A stretch of 64,000 nt of DNA from Cheiracanthium punctorium (GCA_038373885.1 JAWZYV010011618.1:676259-740258), one strand, 5' to 3'; counted from the first letter of the stretch, positions 1 through 11,815 are shown. Numbers and translations are program-made. The notes: generated by a model not told the origin, from the sequence alone.

Positions 1-1070
1 TCAGTTCGTAATCAAAATTTTAAATGTGATGTCAAAAGTTTAAATGTAATGCCTATGTCATTTTTGTAAATATTCAAGTTTTCTATCGAATTTTTCTTTT
101 CCTCTTTTGATAATTTCCCTTCACAAACTATAACTTAAAATACTCTAAACTATTTTCATGTGTTCCCTTTCAAGATTATTCATCTTTGGTATATTTCAAA
201 TAATACATAAAATGAATTTAATTAAAAAAAACCTCTCTTTTTCCAAATTCATAACCTGCATCCTTGTTTCTGCGGAAAAACGAATTCCTTTTCTTGGAGT
301 CTGGAACACTGCTTGCTGTCGTTATCAAATGATAACCCTGACAGCTCAGATGCTGCGTTTTTGACTTTCCCAAATTCGCCTTACATTTTTCAATAAAATT
401 TGACCTTAATGGGTCAGAGCCTTTCAATATTTTACTTACCACTGACGGCAGGAATGTGCTAGTAGAATTCATTTCCCCCCCGAGTTCTGTTCCAAATAAG
501 TACTACTACTGCTAGTACTATTACTACTTCTTCTACTACTAATAGTAATAATAATAATTCATAATAATTAAAAAACAACAATAATGTTTTAATCGATTAC
601 GCGATTTTTCCCATAGATAAATCCCATGTAAAACTTACCAACGGTCAAGACATCATGTTAGCAGATATTGATGATTTTGGACGTATTTCTAGTTACTATC
701 ACATTAAATGAAAACTGCAAATTTTGAGATTTTTCAAACAATTTATTTTCAAGCTATAAGTTTAAAATTTTGAAAAGTCAAAATTTTGCGCTTAATCTTA
801 AGAGTCTGTGACTCAAGAACTATTTGACCTACAGTTGAAATTTATATCAACTTTTTCAGTGTTTTGGGGTCTTCCATAAAGTATATAACATGACCAAATT
901 CACTTAAGCAACATTTTAAATTTTTTTTAATTGAAAAACAATAATTTAAAACTGGAATTTTTTGAAAAAAAAATATATATGCCAATAAATATATATATTT
1001 TTTAATTTATATATATGCCAGTTTTGAAGATGGAGTTTCTATGACATTGAAACAAAATTATCTGTGTGCA
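1..1070. other. AT-rich sequence without a recognisable gene
   Basis: Both strands hold only short shadow frames, the longest 84 codons, with no family match. Apart from the trinucleotide tract at 501-560 and A/T runs around 960-1010, I see no organised feature. Confidence 0.6.
501..560. repeat. Imperfect (TAC/TAA)n trinucleotide tract
   Basis: About 60 bases of TAC, TTC and TAA triplets form a decayed microsatellite with no coding signal. Confidence 0.85.
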
Positions 1071-1129
1071 TATTTTTTTTTTTTTTTTTTTTCGGGGGAG
1101 AGTTTTCAGTTGATGGTGTTAAAATAATA

Positions 1130-1340
1130 GCCCTAGTAACAAACGGTCATCGGTTCCTGAAATGCCGATGATCGGACAGGGAGGAAGCGCAGCGCGTGCC
1201 ATGCAAGGTTCTTCATCGCGTCGGGGGCTCTTATCTCGGATTTTGCTCGGGCATGTCCTCTCCCGAATAGTAGGGTTGGATCATCGCCAAGGGGGGGGGA
1301 TTGGGCGTAGAGCCGTTGTAAAGCCGATGCGATTGGGGTT
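1130..1340. repeat. GC-richer dispersed repeat fragment
   Basis: This segment is far more GC-rich than its surroundings and open on both strands, but neither frame resembles a known protein. On the minus strand it carries CCCGAGCAAAAT next to GAGAGGAC. Similar plus-strand words occur near 14525-14560 and 31470-31505 (GCCCGAGCAAA followed by TTGCTAG and GGGGAG). I read it as one copy of a dispersed repeat. Confidence 0.45.
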
Positions 1341-1435
1341 ATATTCATCTCGGAAGAGCAAACACCTTGCAACTTAGGATGTGAAGCCTATGACCTTTGA
1401 TAAAAGTTTTAAACTGAACAATCGATAAAAATTGG
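1341..1435 (+). repeat. Direct repeat copy 1 (partner at 11722)
   Basis: About 95 bases, from ATATTCATCT through AGAGCAAACACCTTGCAACT to the CGATAAAA run, recur at 11722-11815 with few changes. Both copies adjoin a CCCAGCTAGA word, the terminal sequence of the MITE at 11461-11720. Confidence 0.8.
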
Positions 1436-1555
1436 GGTATATCCCAGCTAGATAAAATTTTTTAAAAGTAAAAAAAAAAAAAAGCAAATTCGAACTTCTT
1501 CCTCTTCTCTTTGAATTTTAATGCTGCCATCTGAACTTCATTTTTCAAGCTTCCG

Positions 1556-1622
1556 AGACTTGGTTTCGAACTGGAGAATCAACGCTTGGTAGCCGGGCAT
1601 TCTAACCACTAGACGGGGATCT
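1556..1622 (-). repeat. tRNA-Glu-like SINE head
   Basis: On the minus strand TCTAGTGGTTAGAATGCCCG resembles a tRNA A box and D arm, and CCAGTTCGAAACC resembles a B box. Acceptor and anticodon stems do not pair well enough for a functional tRNA, so a tRNA-derived SINE head is likelier. Confidence 0.5.
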
Positions 1623-2768
1623 AACTCGTTATTGGCGAGACTAAAATTTGAAGTGATTGTTGTTTCAAGTTCGGATTTGGAACATTTAAGTTTCCAATTA
1701 AATAAAACTAAACTTTTCCTGTACACTACTCAAAATTAAAAAATTTTTGCGATTTCTATCCGTTTTAACCTCCCGACTGTCTACAGGTTCGAACACTTCG
1801 GGCAACAAAGCGTACTTCGTGTTGGATCACAAATCCCTTTAAACGGTACAGGCCTAACAAGAAATTTTTCCATCGAAAAAAGCCAGTCTATTTTCGTTCC
1901 CCCTCTGACGATCGACGCCCCGTGGTGCTTGGTTGGTGAGGAGCTGAAGCTATCGGTCATCCCCTGAAGCTAATTACTAGAATCCTGTGTCAGGAGAAAT
2001 GGTTTTCTTCTGGTTAGGGGTGATGACCCCCCCACCTCCCTTCCCACCCACAGAATTCCAACACTCTATTGAATCTTCGAAAGACTAGTTTTTTTTTTTC
2101 GATGTATGAACATGAATATTGTACTTTTTCTCTCTGCTTGTCCTAGAAGAAAGACCGTTTTTAATGCAGAATAAAATGTATACATGTACACAGGACTGTT
2201 TTTATATATGCATATTTAAAATAATTTATTCTATATCAAAAAATATTTTTCATTTTTTGATAGATTATTAATTAAAGGTATATTAGTAAAACACATAGAA
2301 AGCATTTCGAAATAAATTTTATGGTGATTTGATTTATCTATTTCTATTAAGTATTCACGGTAATTTTATAAATACCCTTTTAAATTTTTAAACTCTCCAC
2401 TTTTGCAATTTTTCAAAGTTCCTTGGCAGATTTTCTAAATCAGAGAAATATCGGATCGTCACTTAATTCAAATCAAAGTAAATTGACTCCCAAAATCTGT
2501 TTTCTTTCTTTTTAAGTTTCATAATTTTACATTTTTTTAAACTATGCATAAAACTTCTGATAGTTATACTAAACAATGCAGAGGAAAGCTTCGCTACTTA
2601 ACACTTTCAGATACATTTTACTTGGGTGAAAATACTATATCCTGTGGATCTTTTACAAATCTCAGGAATGATTTTCATTGCTGAGGAATTTGAAATTCAA
2701 AATTTCGCATAAAAAGAAAATAATACGTTTGTTTGTTTGTGTTATGAAAAGCGTACACGATGGGCATC
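1623..2768. other. No recognisable gene
   Basis: AT-rich sequence with a GC-richer patch around 1890-2050. No frame of useful length and no terminal inverted repeats found. Confidence 0.5.
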
Positions 2769-2876
2769 TGCTAGGGGTGGGGTGCCTTTGATGGAGGACT
2801 TTTTAAGTGATTCTAACTCTCATTCAGGTTATACTTGGAGAAAACCGACCAAAACGTCAGACTGTTAGATTGATAG

Positions 2877-3582
2877 CAGGCCCAGACTGGTCAGGTCGGC
2901 TGGTCGGCTATTGCCGAGGGCCCTTGACCAAAGGGGGACCCAGCGAGGCCCCAATAATAGATATACTACTTTATAATTAGAGTAATTTGATATACATCAG
3001 AGTAATATATATCAAAGTAATTATGATTATTTATTTTTTAGTAATCTTACGCTTCCACACAGTGGCGTAGCGGAGGGCAGTAGCGTAGCTACAGAGGGTG
3101 ACACCCGGGGCGGATATAAATGGTGTCACCCCCCCCCATACGAGCACTTTTGCCCCCATACATGCGATATTTTTGAAATTTTTGCTGTACAAGCCATCTG
3201 GTGTCACCCCTTTGAGTGTGACACCCGGGGCGGACCGCCCCCCCCCCGCCCGGCCCACACGGAACCCGAGGCGCGAGGGCCTAGCCGAAAAATAAGTGGC
3301 CCCAACAGCTTTAAAATAGTTGCAAGGAGCTTTTAGGTACGGTCAACATTATAACGAACTTCAAAGGACCAAAAGTTTTGTTCGCTCTATATCCGAACCG
3401 TTAAGAAATACAGTATTAAAATTGCGGGACCGAAATTCTCATTCGTTATATCCGTGAGTTCATTATATACCGGTTTCGCTATAATGTGGTTGGACTGTAT
3501 TGCTTACCGTAATATTCTATTCAATCCAAATTCCCTTTTCAATATCTAGCCGAGGACCCCCAAACGAGCCAGTCCGGGTCTG
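2877..3582. mobile_element. Non-autonomous hAT element, 706 bp
   Basis: The left end is CAGGCCCAGACTGG, and the right end reads CAGACCCGGACTGG on the opposite strand. The flanks are ATTGATAG at 2869-2876 and ACTGACAG at 3583-3590, six of eight bases alike, as expected for an old hAT target duplication. It has no transposase. It contains G/C runs near 3110-3250 and a pogo-like MITE at about 3337-3500. Confidence 0.8.
3337..3500. mobile_element. Pogo/Tigger-type MITE nested in the hAT
   Basis: TACGGTCAACATTATAACGA at the left faces TGTGGTTGGACTGTA at the right, an imperfect inverted pair of the TACAGTxxAACxxxxTTATA type common to pogo-like MITEs. The interior repeats CGTTATATCC-like words. Confidence 0.5.
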
Positions 3583-3675
3583 ACTGACAGTCACACTGTA
3601 CGGCAGAACTCTGAATCTTCACACTTCAGCCGCCTATCGAAATTCAGTGTTTTATCCACTCGGCCATGGTGGGGA

Positions 3676-5030
3676 ATAAAATAATAAATCATGCGAAGTG
3701 CGTGAATTATAAACACTTTTCGACAAATTCATGTAGACGTATATAATGGATTCGCCTATAAAAATTTCATAAAACCTGCCTAAATCTGAGTAATTGGTAA
3801 AACGAATTGTCTCTTTTCATCCAAAATTCGGAAAATTTCATTTAATAACTTTACATTTAAAATAAAAGTAAAGATACAAAAGAAACTACATCTTAACAAA
3901 GGTACTCTTTCATTAGAAAAGCTATAATATCTCTAATTCAAATCAATGTAACCACAAGGAGGCTGAGAAAGTACTTAAAACTCTGCATACTTAAATATAA
4001 AAATCTCCCGAGTTATGAGAGAGTTTAACCATTTATAAAACCCGTATTTAATCTGCTCACCATCTCTGAAAAGATGTAATGTAGAAGACACCCTATTGTG
4101 ACCAATGCTGCTTCCGGGCCCGGTCTATTTCAATTCTCAGCTGGACAAGGTTTGCGCTCACACAGTTGTCGGGTAAAGAACCTATGCTAAACCTGTTCAC
4201 TTTCATCACTGAAAAGACTTACTTTTTAGTCTGACAGACCGTCAAATTTCAGACAGCTGTCGGGTGGGGATGTGGCCATAAATCTCTGAGCTGCGGTCAG
4301 AAAAAGGCGGATTTCTCCATTTTGCAGTTTATCATTTAGTACTATAATTTTCGATTTATTTGTTCGTCAAACCGAAATACGCCACTTCCTAACCTCAAAT
4401 CAGTCATTGCGTCACCTTTTCCCACGGGTAATAAAATATCCGTATCTCTCAGGATCTGAAAATGTATGGTGGTCTTTAGAACTCAAAGTAAAGCTGAAGA
4501 GTCAAACAGTTTTCAAATGGAATTTTCATTTCAATACATCATTCTTTAACGAAAAATGCTACACTCAAACACGTATCAAATAACAATTTTCAGCATATGT
4601 ATACCTTTATTAAAATTTCCAGCTGCAAAAACAATTTTAAAAAAAGAGTATACGTGGTCTAATAATTTTAATACCATTCCACAAGGTACGCATTATTATG
4701 TATACGAGTATTTAGTTGTAGATACTTAGTTTGCAATGTCTAGGTTTACTGATGAGCACAGAAATTATTCAAAAAAGTTACTCAAACAGTCATTTTAGTA
4801 CAAAGTAACAATTTGACATAAATATCATTAATAGTGCTTACAGTCTAAAAAAGTGCTTACTTAAAAATGAACTTAATTCCTCAGTTTCATGGAGGTTTCT
4901 TTCTTTCTTTCTTTTCTTTTTTTTTCTAAGAAAAGCCTGTCATTCATCTTTTTATTAAAATTTTGAGTAAAGATTACAAATGAAAAATTGTATGAAAAAA
5001 TTTCGTATATTTTAATTATTATTCCATTTA
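3676..5030. other. No recognisable gene
   Basis: AT-rich sequence. I found no domain, tRNA-like box or inverted ends of note. Confidence 0.55.
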
Positions 5031-5712
5031 CACTACTGGCCAAAAGTATTGCAAGTTTCAGAAATCTATCCCCTTTCAAGATTAAGCCCCTTCTCCCCGT
5101 CAAAATTAAAAATCAATATAATTGATATTTTTTTATGTCAGCATGTTACAGCTGACATAAAATATGTTTGCATGTTTTTTTATGCTACATGTTATGTCAG
5201 TAGGTAATTACTTCAAAGACACGATAGCATTGAGTTAAAGAATAAAAATAATTATTTAATTTATTGAAAAAATAGCATAAAAAATATATACGTTTTTATA
5301 GAAATCATAATCCATTTTCGCTCGTCGGAATAAAATTAAATAAAGAATTAATTTCAAGTTATTCTGCAAAAAGAGGATAATAAATAAATACAATTGAACT
5401 CAAGATCATTTTTTATGTTGCTGAGCAGCCTTGACTTTGATCACAACAGCCACTCTTTTAGATATGGAATACAGAATGTTTTACAGCACTTCCTTTGCGG
5501 TGTTTCGTGGTGCCAACTTAAATTATTGGTTTCTGAAGCTCTCTCTCTTTTTTTTTGGGGGGGGGGGGATTTTCAGATACATACTTTCAAATTATACTAC
5601 ATAAATTCTCAAAAATATTTAAATATGGCAAATTTCCGGTCCATTTTTTCTGGGCTTATTCTTGAAACGATATTTAGATTTCTCAAACTTGCAATACTTT
5701 TGGCCAGTAGTG
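5031..5712. mobile_element. Tc1/mariner-type MITE, 682 bp
   Basis: CACTACTGGCCAAAAGTATT begins a 37-bp terminal inverted repeat matched at 5676-5712 with one mismatch. TA lies on both sides (5029-5030 and 5713-5714). There is no transposase, so it is probably mobilised in trans. A hairpin of TGTCAGC...GCTGACA lies at about 5137-5160. Confidence 0.92.
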
Positions 5713-5854
5713 TAAGTGTGCTCTAATACTGTAACTTAAAAACTAAAAATATGAGCAATTTTTAATTTGTAATTATTTCTCAAAATTGTAATAAAAAGCT
5801 ATTTGATAGACTTTTCTTATTCTAATAATTCACTTTACCTAATCACACCGAACT

Positions 5855-5888
<34 letters not shown>

Positions 5889-6124
5889 TCGTGTCATTTA
5901 TCCGAGCAAAAGCTCGCAAGGATTTCTTAAAACATTTTTTTTTTTTTAAGTTTGTATTTTTTGAATTTTTATCGCTGTTCTTTCCCTTCAAACCCTAGAA
6001 TGCGCACTTACGACTCTGTATTGCAACATCTGAGCATAGGATTTCGCATGATTGTGGTTGTTTGATTTCCACGTTGCCATCATGTCCGAAGAGACTATCT
6101 AAGAGTCACTGGCACTGACTTAAA
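5713..6124. other. Poly-T tracts, no gene
   Basis: A run of about 27 T ends at 5885 and a shorter run is near 5936-5947. Either may be the reverse tail of an old retroposon, but no body is recognisable. Confidence 0.5.
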
Positions 6125-6335
6125 AAAAATAAGGGGGCCCGTCCTCCAAATGGACATTGTTAGAATCATGGAAAAAGCGCACCCGGAAAACAGCCCACAA
6201 TATTGAATGGGTTTGTATTTTGGGAAGAGAAGAGGAGGGGAGGGGGGGGTGCCGCGGCGTGAGTTAAAAAAAAGGGCGAAACACGTGGGCATCCAAAAGA
6301 GCGTAAACAGAGGTACATTAGTGTATTAGTGTAGT
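6125..6335 (-). repeat. Dispersed repeat, minus copy (family also at 54765 and 57385)
   Basis: On the minus strand it carries TGTACCTCTGTTTACGC, GGACGCCCA, a C-rich run, CCCATTCAATATTGT and GCGCTTTTTCC in the same order as the copies near 54.8 and 57.5 kb. No coding capacity. A partial plus-strand copy lies near 6550-6680. Confidence 0.75.
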
Positions 6336-6544
6336 AATTAATTAATTTTTTATTTTTATTTTTTCACAAAGAAAAGAAATTACTACACATCTGCACTTTT
6401 ATTACAAAACAAATTTGAGCCCAGTAATCAATGAGTGAATATCCTCACTTGGAGGGGGGGGGGGGATTGGGCATTCAGAGTGTGAAACAGTTTAGTATAA
6501 AAATGAAACAAAAAAATCAAATACTTAAAAAAATCACTACACCA

Positions 6545-6682
6545 AAAAGCACCCTTTCGGATGTCCACTCCTTTTTTACATTTTTTATTTCAAGCGCCAA
6601 TCCCGCTCATCCACCCACTCATATAAAAAAAAATAAGCCCCTTCAATATCGTGCGTTTTTTTCCGAGTGCGCTTTTTTCCGC
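6545..6682 (+). repeat. Partial copy of the same dispersed repeat
   Basis: CCCTTTCGGATGTCCACTCC through TTCAATATCGTGCG and TTTTTTCCG aligns with the 3' half of the family. Confidence 0.55.
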
Positions 6683-6689
6683 CAACCAC

Positions 6690-6885
6690 ATTCTTATCTC
6701 CATAGAATAGCCGAGAGGATAAGACAGTGAAAATTGGTGGATGTGAGATGTGAGGTAGTGTGAAGGTCCAGAGTTTTGGATTACACCGCATTTGCTGATC
6801 TAACGGTCTGGAGTTTCGGGGGGATTTCTCCAAATGTAGCATGAATATGTGTTAGAACCCCTTAAAATGTCGTTCGCCAAAGATA
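6690..6885 (+). repeat. Degenerate SINE copy
   Basis: GCCGAGAGGATAAGACAGTG (A-box-like), GATCTAACGGTCTGGAGTTT and GTGTTAGAACCCCTT match the SINE at 24250, but the B box has decayed. Confidence 0.7.
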
Positions 6886-6980
6886 TTCTTACTTTATCAG
6901 ATGGTCCTCGTGCTTAACACAGCAACATAGACCGTAGTAGACCAGCGAGGTTAGAAAATTTCAGAAATATTTTTGTTTAA

Positions 6981-6982
<2 letters not shown>

Positions 6983-7040
<58 letters not shown>

Positions 7041-7050
7041 GCACACACAT
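6983..7050. repeat. (AT)n/(AC)n microsatellite
   Basis: A run of TA dinucleotides is followed by CACACACACGCACACACA. Confidence 0.95.
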
Positions 7051-7329
7051 TTTTTAATAAGTGGGTCTGCTGTAAGCAGAAGCGCAGCAGCTCAATAAGT
7101 TTAGAGGGGGGGGGGGATCGGTATGTTTCTATGAATTCTGGAAACTACAAAAAATGGAACTTATTTGAGGTTATTTTCATTTGTGGTTGGGAGGGTGTCT
7201 CAGAGATGACTTTTACTAGCCAGAAAAATAAGCTTTCTCTGTAAAGTGATAGAGTGATTGAGAAGGTTTTGAAGTATTTAGACCTTTAACCGCATAGTTT
7301 CTTTATGAATGTTAACGTGCATGGGCTAT

Positions 7330-7590
7330 TTCGAGTGCCATGGTAAGACATAACACTAAACGTAGAAAGACACTAAACATGGTAGACGACTGAAATATGG
7401 AAGTCCCGTGTTAGGGCCTACCATCCGGCTATCAAACTCTCTGGAATTTTGGTCGGTTTTCTCCAGGTGTGAGGTTACTAAAAAGTCTCCCGACCAAGGA
7501 ATCTCCCTGGACCAGATCTCCCTCGTGTAGGTTTGCCGAAGCTCAAACCAAAACAGACCTCCCTCGCATACGGACACACAATTTGTCTGG
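7330..7590 (+). repeat. SINE copy
   Basis: It contains GGTAGACGACTGAAATATGG, GGTCGGTTTTCTCCAG and CAGATCTCCCTCGTGTAGG in the order of the 24250 and 61587 copies. It is diverged and its B box is damaged (GTGTTAGGGCC). Confidence 0.7.
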
Positions 7591-8740
7591 CTTACGTATG
7601 TAAAATTGTTATTTCTGCAAGATTTTTACAGCCTTCAAAATAAAATATGCACCAAAATACTGTTTTTTCCCCCTTAAAAAATATACCTCTAAAATTATTG
7701 TAAATATTATGTGGTGGAGGGGAATTGGAAAAGCGCTTTTAAAAGTACTTTTAAAAGCGCTTTTTGTTACTTAAAAGTTTCTATTCCAGACTATCAAGCA
7801 TTTTATTGCTAAAATAGAGCAAAAAATTCAATATACCACAAAACCTTTCCCTACACCAAACGCTAGAAGACAGGGGAAGTTCTTTTCCATAAAAAATGAG
7901 ATCTTTAATATTGTTCGCTTTTCCCACTCTCCTTTCATAATATCTCTAAAATTTCGTACAAACCCTTAATTCTATGTCCACAGCAATTAGGAGACAGACA
8001 AGCAGACAAATCGAAATCACAGACGATTCATCATCAACTTCTTAAGAAGGAGTTAAAATGGGATAAAAAGCACTTTCAAGTTTCGATACTCCACAGTTAC
8101 GTCATTTTTATAAAAATATTCATGTGTCTTCCTCAATAATAATTATCGCCAAGGTGTTTTAAAAATACATTAAATGTATCTTAAACGGAGCTATAAACTT
8201 TGTATTTTGATGTCTATTTCAGTAGTGGAAAATTTTGCAAGTAAAATATAAAAGCAAGCTATTTAAAATAGGAGAAAGAAATCAACAGATCTGACTAATA
8301 TGCTTTCTGTATAATTAATCTCTTATTCCCTAATTTTGAATTAATGGATGCACGAACATTCCCCAGCTATGCGTACGCGAAATTTTAAGACAACCTTGAC
8401 AGTAATTAGGTAGAGGGGATCAGAATCCATTCGTCTTCTTTTGATAACAATACCAGGGTCCGTCGTGTCAGAGCCATTGAAAAAAACTCCACCGCGGATA
8501 CTACAGTGGACCCTCAGGCCTGCAGGACACCCCCCATTGTGGCAGCTAATTGCCTCTCCGTTCTCACGAATTCTCAGAGGGGAAGGGACAATTTCCGGAG
8601 ACGGTCTTGCCAGTTTGAGAAGCAAAAATAGATAACGACTAAACACGGCTTGAGCGCTTTTGAAGGCATCTTCAATTAGTGACTATAGTCGGTCTTGTCA
8701 ATTTGAGAGGCAATCTCGAAGAACGGCTTAACACGGGGTT
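7591..8740. other. No recognisable gene; contains a long palindrome
   Basis: AT-rich apart from 8400-8640. Frames there run 64 and 101 codons on opposite strands without a family match. Confidence 0.5.
7729..7764. repeat. Perfect 36-bp palindrome
   Basis: The two 18-base halves are exact reverse complements centred between 7746 and 7747 (GT|AC). Each half contains AAAAGCGCTTTT, itself palindromic. It would form a fold-back with no loop. Confidence 0.95.
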
Positions 8741-8804
8741 GACAGCGGGAGGGTTAAGCATTTGGGACCCGTGTACGGCCGTAAAAAAAAAAAAAAGTTT
8801 GTCT

Positions 8805-8910
8805 GTCTGTTAAGGGTTTAACGCAAGGAGGTTTAACATATGGAGGCCCCCATGCTGCGCTCCGCAGTGCTAGGAAAGTGATGCCATGCCACGCCCCCTC
8901 TCTTGCCCAG
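8805..8910. repeat. Inverted partner of 10864-10950
   Basis: AAGGAGGTTTAACATATGGA and CACGCCCCCTCTCTTGCC here occur as reverse complements at 10864-10950 in mirrored order. At the distal site they adjoin copies of the 155-bp satellite unit. Confidence 0.8.
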
Positions 8911-9427
8911 AAGATTGAAGAACGCATAGCGAAGCATTGAAAAACGAGTTCCGGAAAGTGTTAATAAAAATAATTTGAAAGTTACTAACCAATTTTTTTA
9001 TTCATTTTACGTTTATGGAAGATTGTTTACACGTATTAACTTGTTTTTTATTGCATAATTTCAAATTTATTTTCGTGCATTGCGTTTTAAACATCAAGTG
9101 AAACAAAAAACAGTTATTCTTAGGATTATACTATACTTTGCAAAACTGTTTATATTTTTTTCATGATAATTGTTTTATTATAATAAAAAATTGGTTTTTA
9201 TATTTCCAGGAAGATATTTCTGTTGTTACATGGGTAAAAATAACTTTTATTACATCAACCTAAATTATTAAATTGCTCACATTATATTAACAATAGTTTT
9301 AAGTCATATTACAGGTATCAGAAGTAAGAATGCAATTTCAAATATGTTAAATAAGATATATGAGGTATTTGCAGACAGTGAGAGAACATTATCTTCTTTA
9401 GACACGAGGAAACAATTATACACTTCA
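8911..9427. other. No recognisable gene
   Basis: AT-rich spacer between an inverted-repeat arm and the hAT MITE. No features seen. Confidence 0.5.
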
Positions 9428-9435
9428 ACCTTCTT

Positions 9436-9904
9436 TAGAGACATGCGAGACGAGAAACAGGGCTGTCTCGTCTCGTCTCGTAGAGAAATTTTCTATCACG
9501 AGGCGTCTCGCGAGTCTCGCAAAATTATGAGCTGAAATTTTGCTACCATGTTTTTAGTAACGTATTACTATTTTATGGGAAAATAATATTAATAATAACA
9601 ATTAGTTAGATATTAGAATATTAGTACATATATTAATTACCATATTAAGTGATATGTGCATTTGCATTCGCATAGCTCGGCTTATGGTGAAAGAAGCATT
9701 TTTTTAAATAACAGATGAAACATTTTATTTACAAATATTAATTTTTTAAGAGAAAAATATGAAATATCCATAAGATTTAATTACATACGTATTCATCCAT
9801 TTTGATGAAAACTTTGTAAATTTATGCGAGGTGAGAAATCTCGATCGAGACAAGGCTCTGTCTCGTCTCGGGAGGCGGTACGAGATGTCTCGCGTCCATC
9901 CCTA
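9436..9904. mobile_element. GTCTCG-rich hAT MITE, 469 bp
   Basis: Left end TAGAGACATGCGAGAC. The right end reads TAGGGATGGACGCGAGAC on the opposite strand. Both fit the hAT terminus rule YARNG. Perfect 8-bp duplications ACCTTCTT lie at 9428-9435 and 9905-9912. Subterminal GTCTCG/CGAGAC words are repeated many times at both ends, which suggests clustered transposase-binding sites. No transposase. Confidence 0.9.
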
Positions 9905-9912
9905 ACCTTCTT

Positions 9913-10860
9913 AGGTCATTTATCATAATAATATTTTGCACTAACAAACAGTTTAAGGTAATGAAAGAAATATGAAAGTTGAATAATATCCATCAATACT
10001 GTTTACTTCATTTAGTAGAGGGGGAAAAAAAGGATAAGGTTTCAAATAAAATATAGTAGCTAACCAAATTACATTTAAAATTTTAAGGACTATTATTGAT
10101 TTTAAAGAACTATATATTTTTGATTTTCAAGAACTTTTATTCACTAGTGAACTTTGTAATGAAAACTTTGCATGTTTTCCCCCAAAACATATGAATCATG
10201 AAATAGCAATTTATTTCTGGAAACTAATTTAAATCTAAGAAGCAGGGTTGTTGGTTTAAGGTTTAAAACAGATCAAAAATTAAAAGACGACTTTTCATCA
10301 CTTGTTAAGTTTTGTTATTTAATAAAACATACAACAATTAAGGAGCTTAAAGCTCTATATACATTGCACATAAGCAATCTTATTCTCCTAAACATCCAAT
10401 ATAGTGAAATATCTTAACAATTGTCCTTACTGTCCTTTGAACTGAATGATTTTAGTATATAATTGTCGGACATTTTTCTCATTTTTATTATTCCTACTTA
10501 AGCGCTTACTAAAATAGTGATATCACACATGTAAATATTGATCGATCCCTGATTTTATCAGATGAAGAAGATGGTTATCCATGACTTCATTTTGAAGCAT
10601 ATGCTCGTTTAAAGAAGGAAACAAATCTTCTCCTATCAACGAATTTAATGCAGCTGCCGAGGTATATTCTATACTGTAAATTAATACGTGTTTAAAAATA
10701 ATTGATTATTTAAAAATAACAGTAAAAGTATTACAGAATTAGGATTAAAATTATGCCTAAAGATGTGGTTTTAAGATAAACTTACATACAATCAGTAAAA
10801 AATGAGAAATACAGCAGTTTTGTTCTTAAAAATTTACATGCATGCCAATGACGATATCGG
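9913..10860. other. No recognisable gene
   Basis: AT-rich sequence with no domain, no repeat ends and no long open frame. Confidence 0.5.
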
Positions 10861-10863
10861 ATG

Positions 10864-11460
10864 TTCTGGCAAGAGAGGGGGCGTGGTCGTTGACTTCAAA
10901 AACCGGAAACATGGGCGCCTCCATATGTTAAACCTCCTTGGTCTGTCGTTCTGTCTTTTCTTATTCGCACATCACGTAAAACTGACTGAAGCGAATGAAA
11001 TAAAATTTGTTGACATGATAGTTGGTCACTTTACTTAAAGTATAGGCTTCGAATTTTTAAAAATATTCATTATAATGAATATTTTAAAAATCTCAAATAT
11101 TTAAAAAATCTCTCTATAGATTTTGAGATTTTTCGAAGATTGTTTCAAACTGCGTAAATTTTTGTTCGCACATCACGTAAAAGTGACTAAAGCGAAAGGA
11201 ATGAAATTTACTGACATGATAGGCAATCACTCACCTTAAGCTATAATCGTCGGATTAAAAAAAATAGATTTTGAGATTTTTTTCTGAAAATCGTTTCAAA
11301 CTGCGTAAATTTTTGTCGGCGCATCACATACGACTTAAGTGAATAAAGCAAAATTTAGTGACACGATAGGTGGTCCTACAATTTAAACTATGCCCCTAAA
11401 GTTTCTTAAAATTTGGATTAGATTTTGAGATTTTGCGAAAACTGTTCAAACTGCTTAAAT
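10864..11460 (-). repeat. Minus-strand tail plus about three units of the 155-bp satellite family
   Basis: Reverse complements of the unit core (GTGATG..GAACA, CAGTC, TTCGCTTCAGT) occur near 10965, 11165 and 11320. The adjoining GTCTGTCGTTCTGTC at 10939 corresponds to the CAGAATGACAG-rich tail after the plus-strand array at 23480. Units here are more diverged, and one contains a 24+ bp palindrome at about 11062-11085. Confidence 0.85.
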
Positions 11461-11720
11461 CCCAGCTAGAAAATGTTTGCACTTCTTGTGCAAAAAAATT
11501 GCATATAAAGTGAATATTTTGAATACTTTGAAAGGTATACACTTTTTGTGCACAATTTTTGACAATATAGAATATTCACTTTTTAGTATGCATAAAAACT
11601 GTATATAATTTGCACAAAAAGTGTATGCTTTCAAAATATTAAAAAATATCCACTTTTTATGCACAAATTGTACACAATCTATACTTTTTTTGCAAAAAAG
11701 TGAAGACATTTCTAGCTGGG
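11461..11720. mobile_element. MITE with CCCAGCTAGAAA termini, 260 bp
   Basis: CCCAGCTAGAAAATGT and the reverse complement of ACATTTCTAGCTGGG form near-perfect ends. The interior repeats the word AAAAAGTGTA/CACTTTTTGTGC in both orientations, so most of it can fold back. It is AT-rich and non-coding; its open frame is a by-product of the repeats. Target duplication not clear. Confidence 0.85.
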
Positions 11721-11721
11721 T

Positions 11722-11815
11722 ATATTCATCTCAAAAGAGCAAACACCTTGCAACTTAGGATGTAAAGCCTATGACCTTTGGTGAAACTTTTAAACTGAGC
11801 AATCGATAAAATTGG
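11722..11815 (+). repeat. Direct repeat copy 2 (partner at 1341)
   Basis: It matches 1341-1435, including AGAGCAAACACCTTGCAACT and CCTATGACCTTTG. It begins immediately right of the MITE. Confidence 0.8.

Larger units (their letters stand above)
2769..3675 (-). repeat. tRNA-derived SINE, minus strand, split by a hAT insertion
   Basis: The two parts are 2769-2876 (body) and 3591-3675 (tRNA-like head). On the minus strand the head reads GGCCGAGTGGATAAAACACT, typical of an A box. The body contains the GGTTTTCTCC and GAACCCC-type words shared with the copies at 24250 and 61587. The 706 bp between the parts is a separate element bordered by a target duplication. Confidence 0.75.

Noticed and set aside
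11455..11709. 84-codon frame with repeated HKKC-like motifs
   Set aside because: The repeats are the translated palindromic words of the 260-bp MITE.
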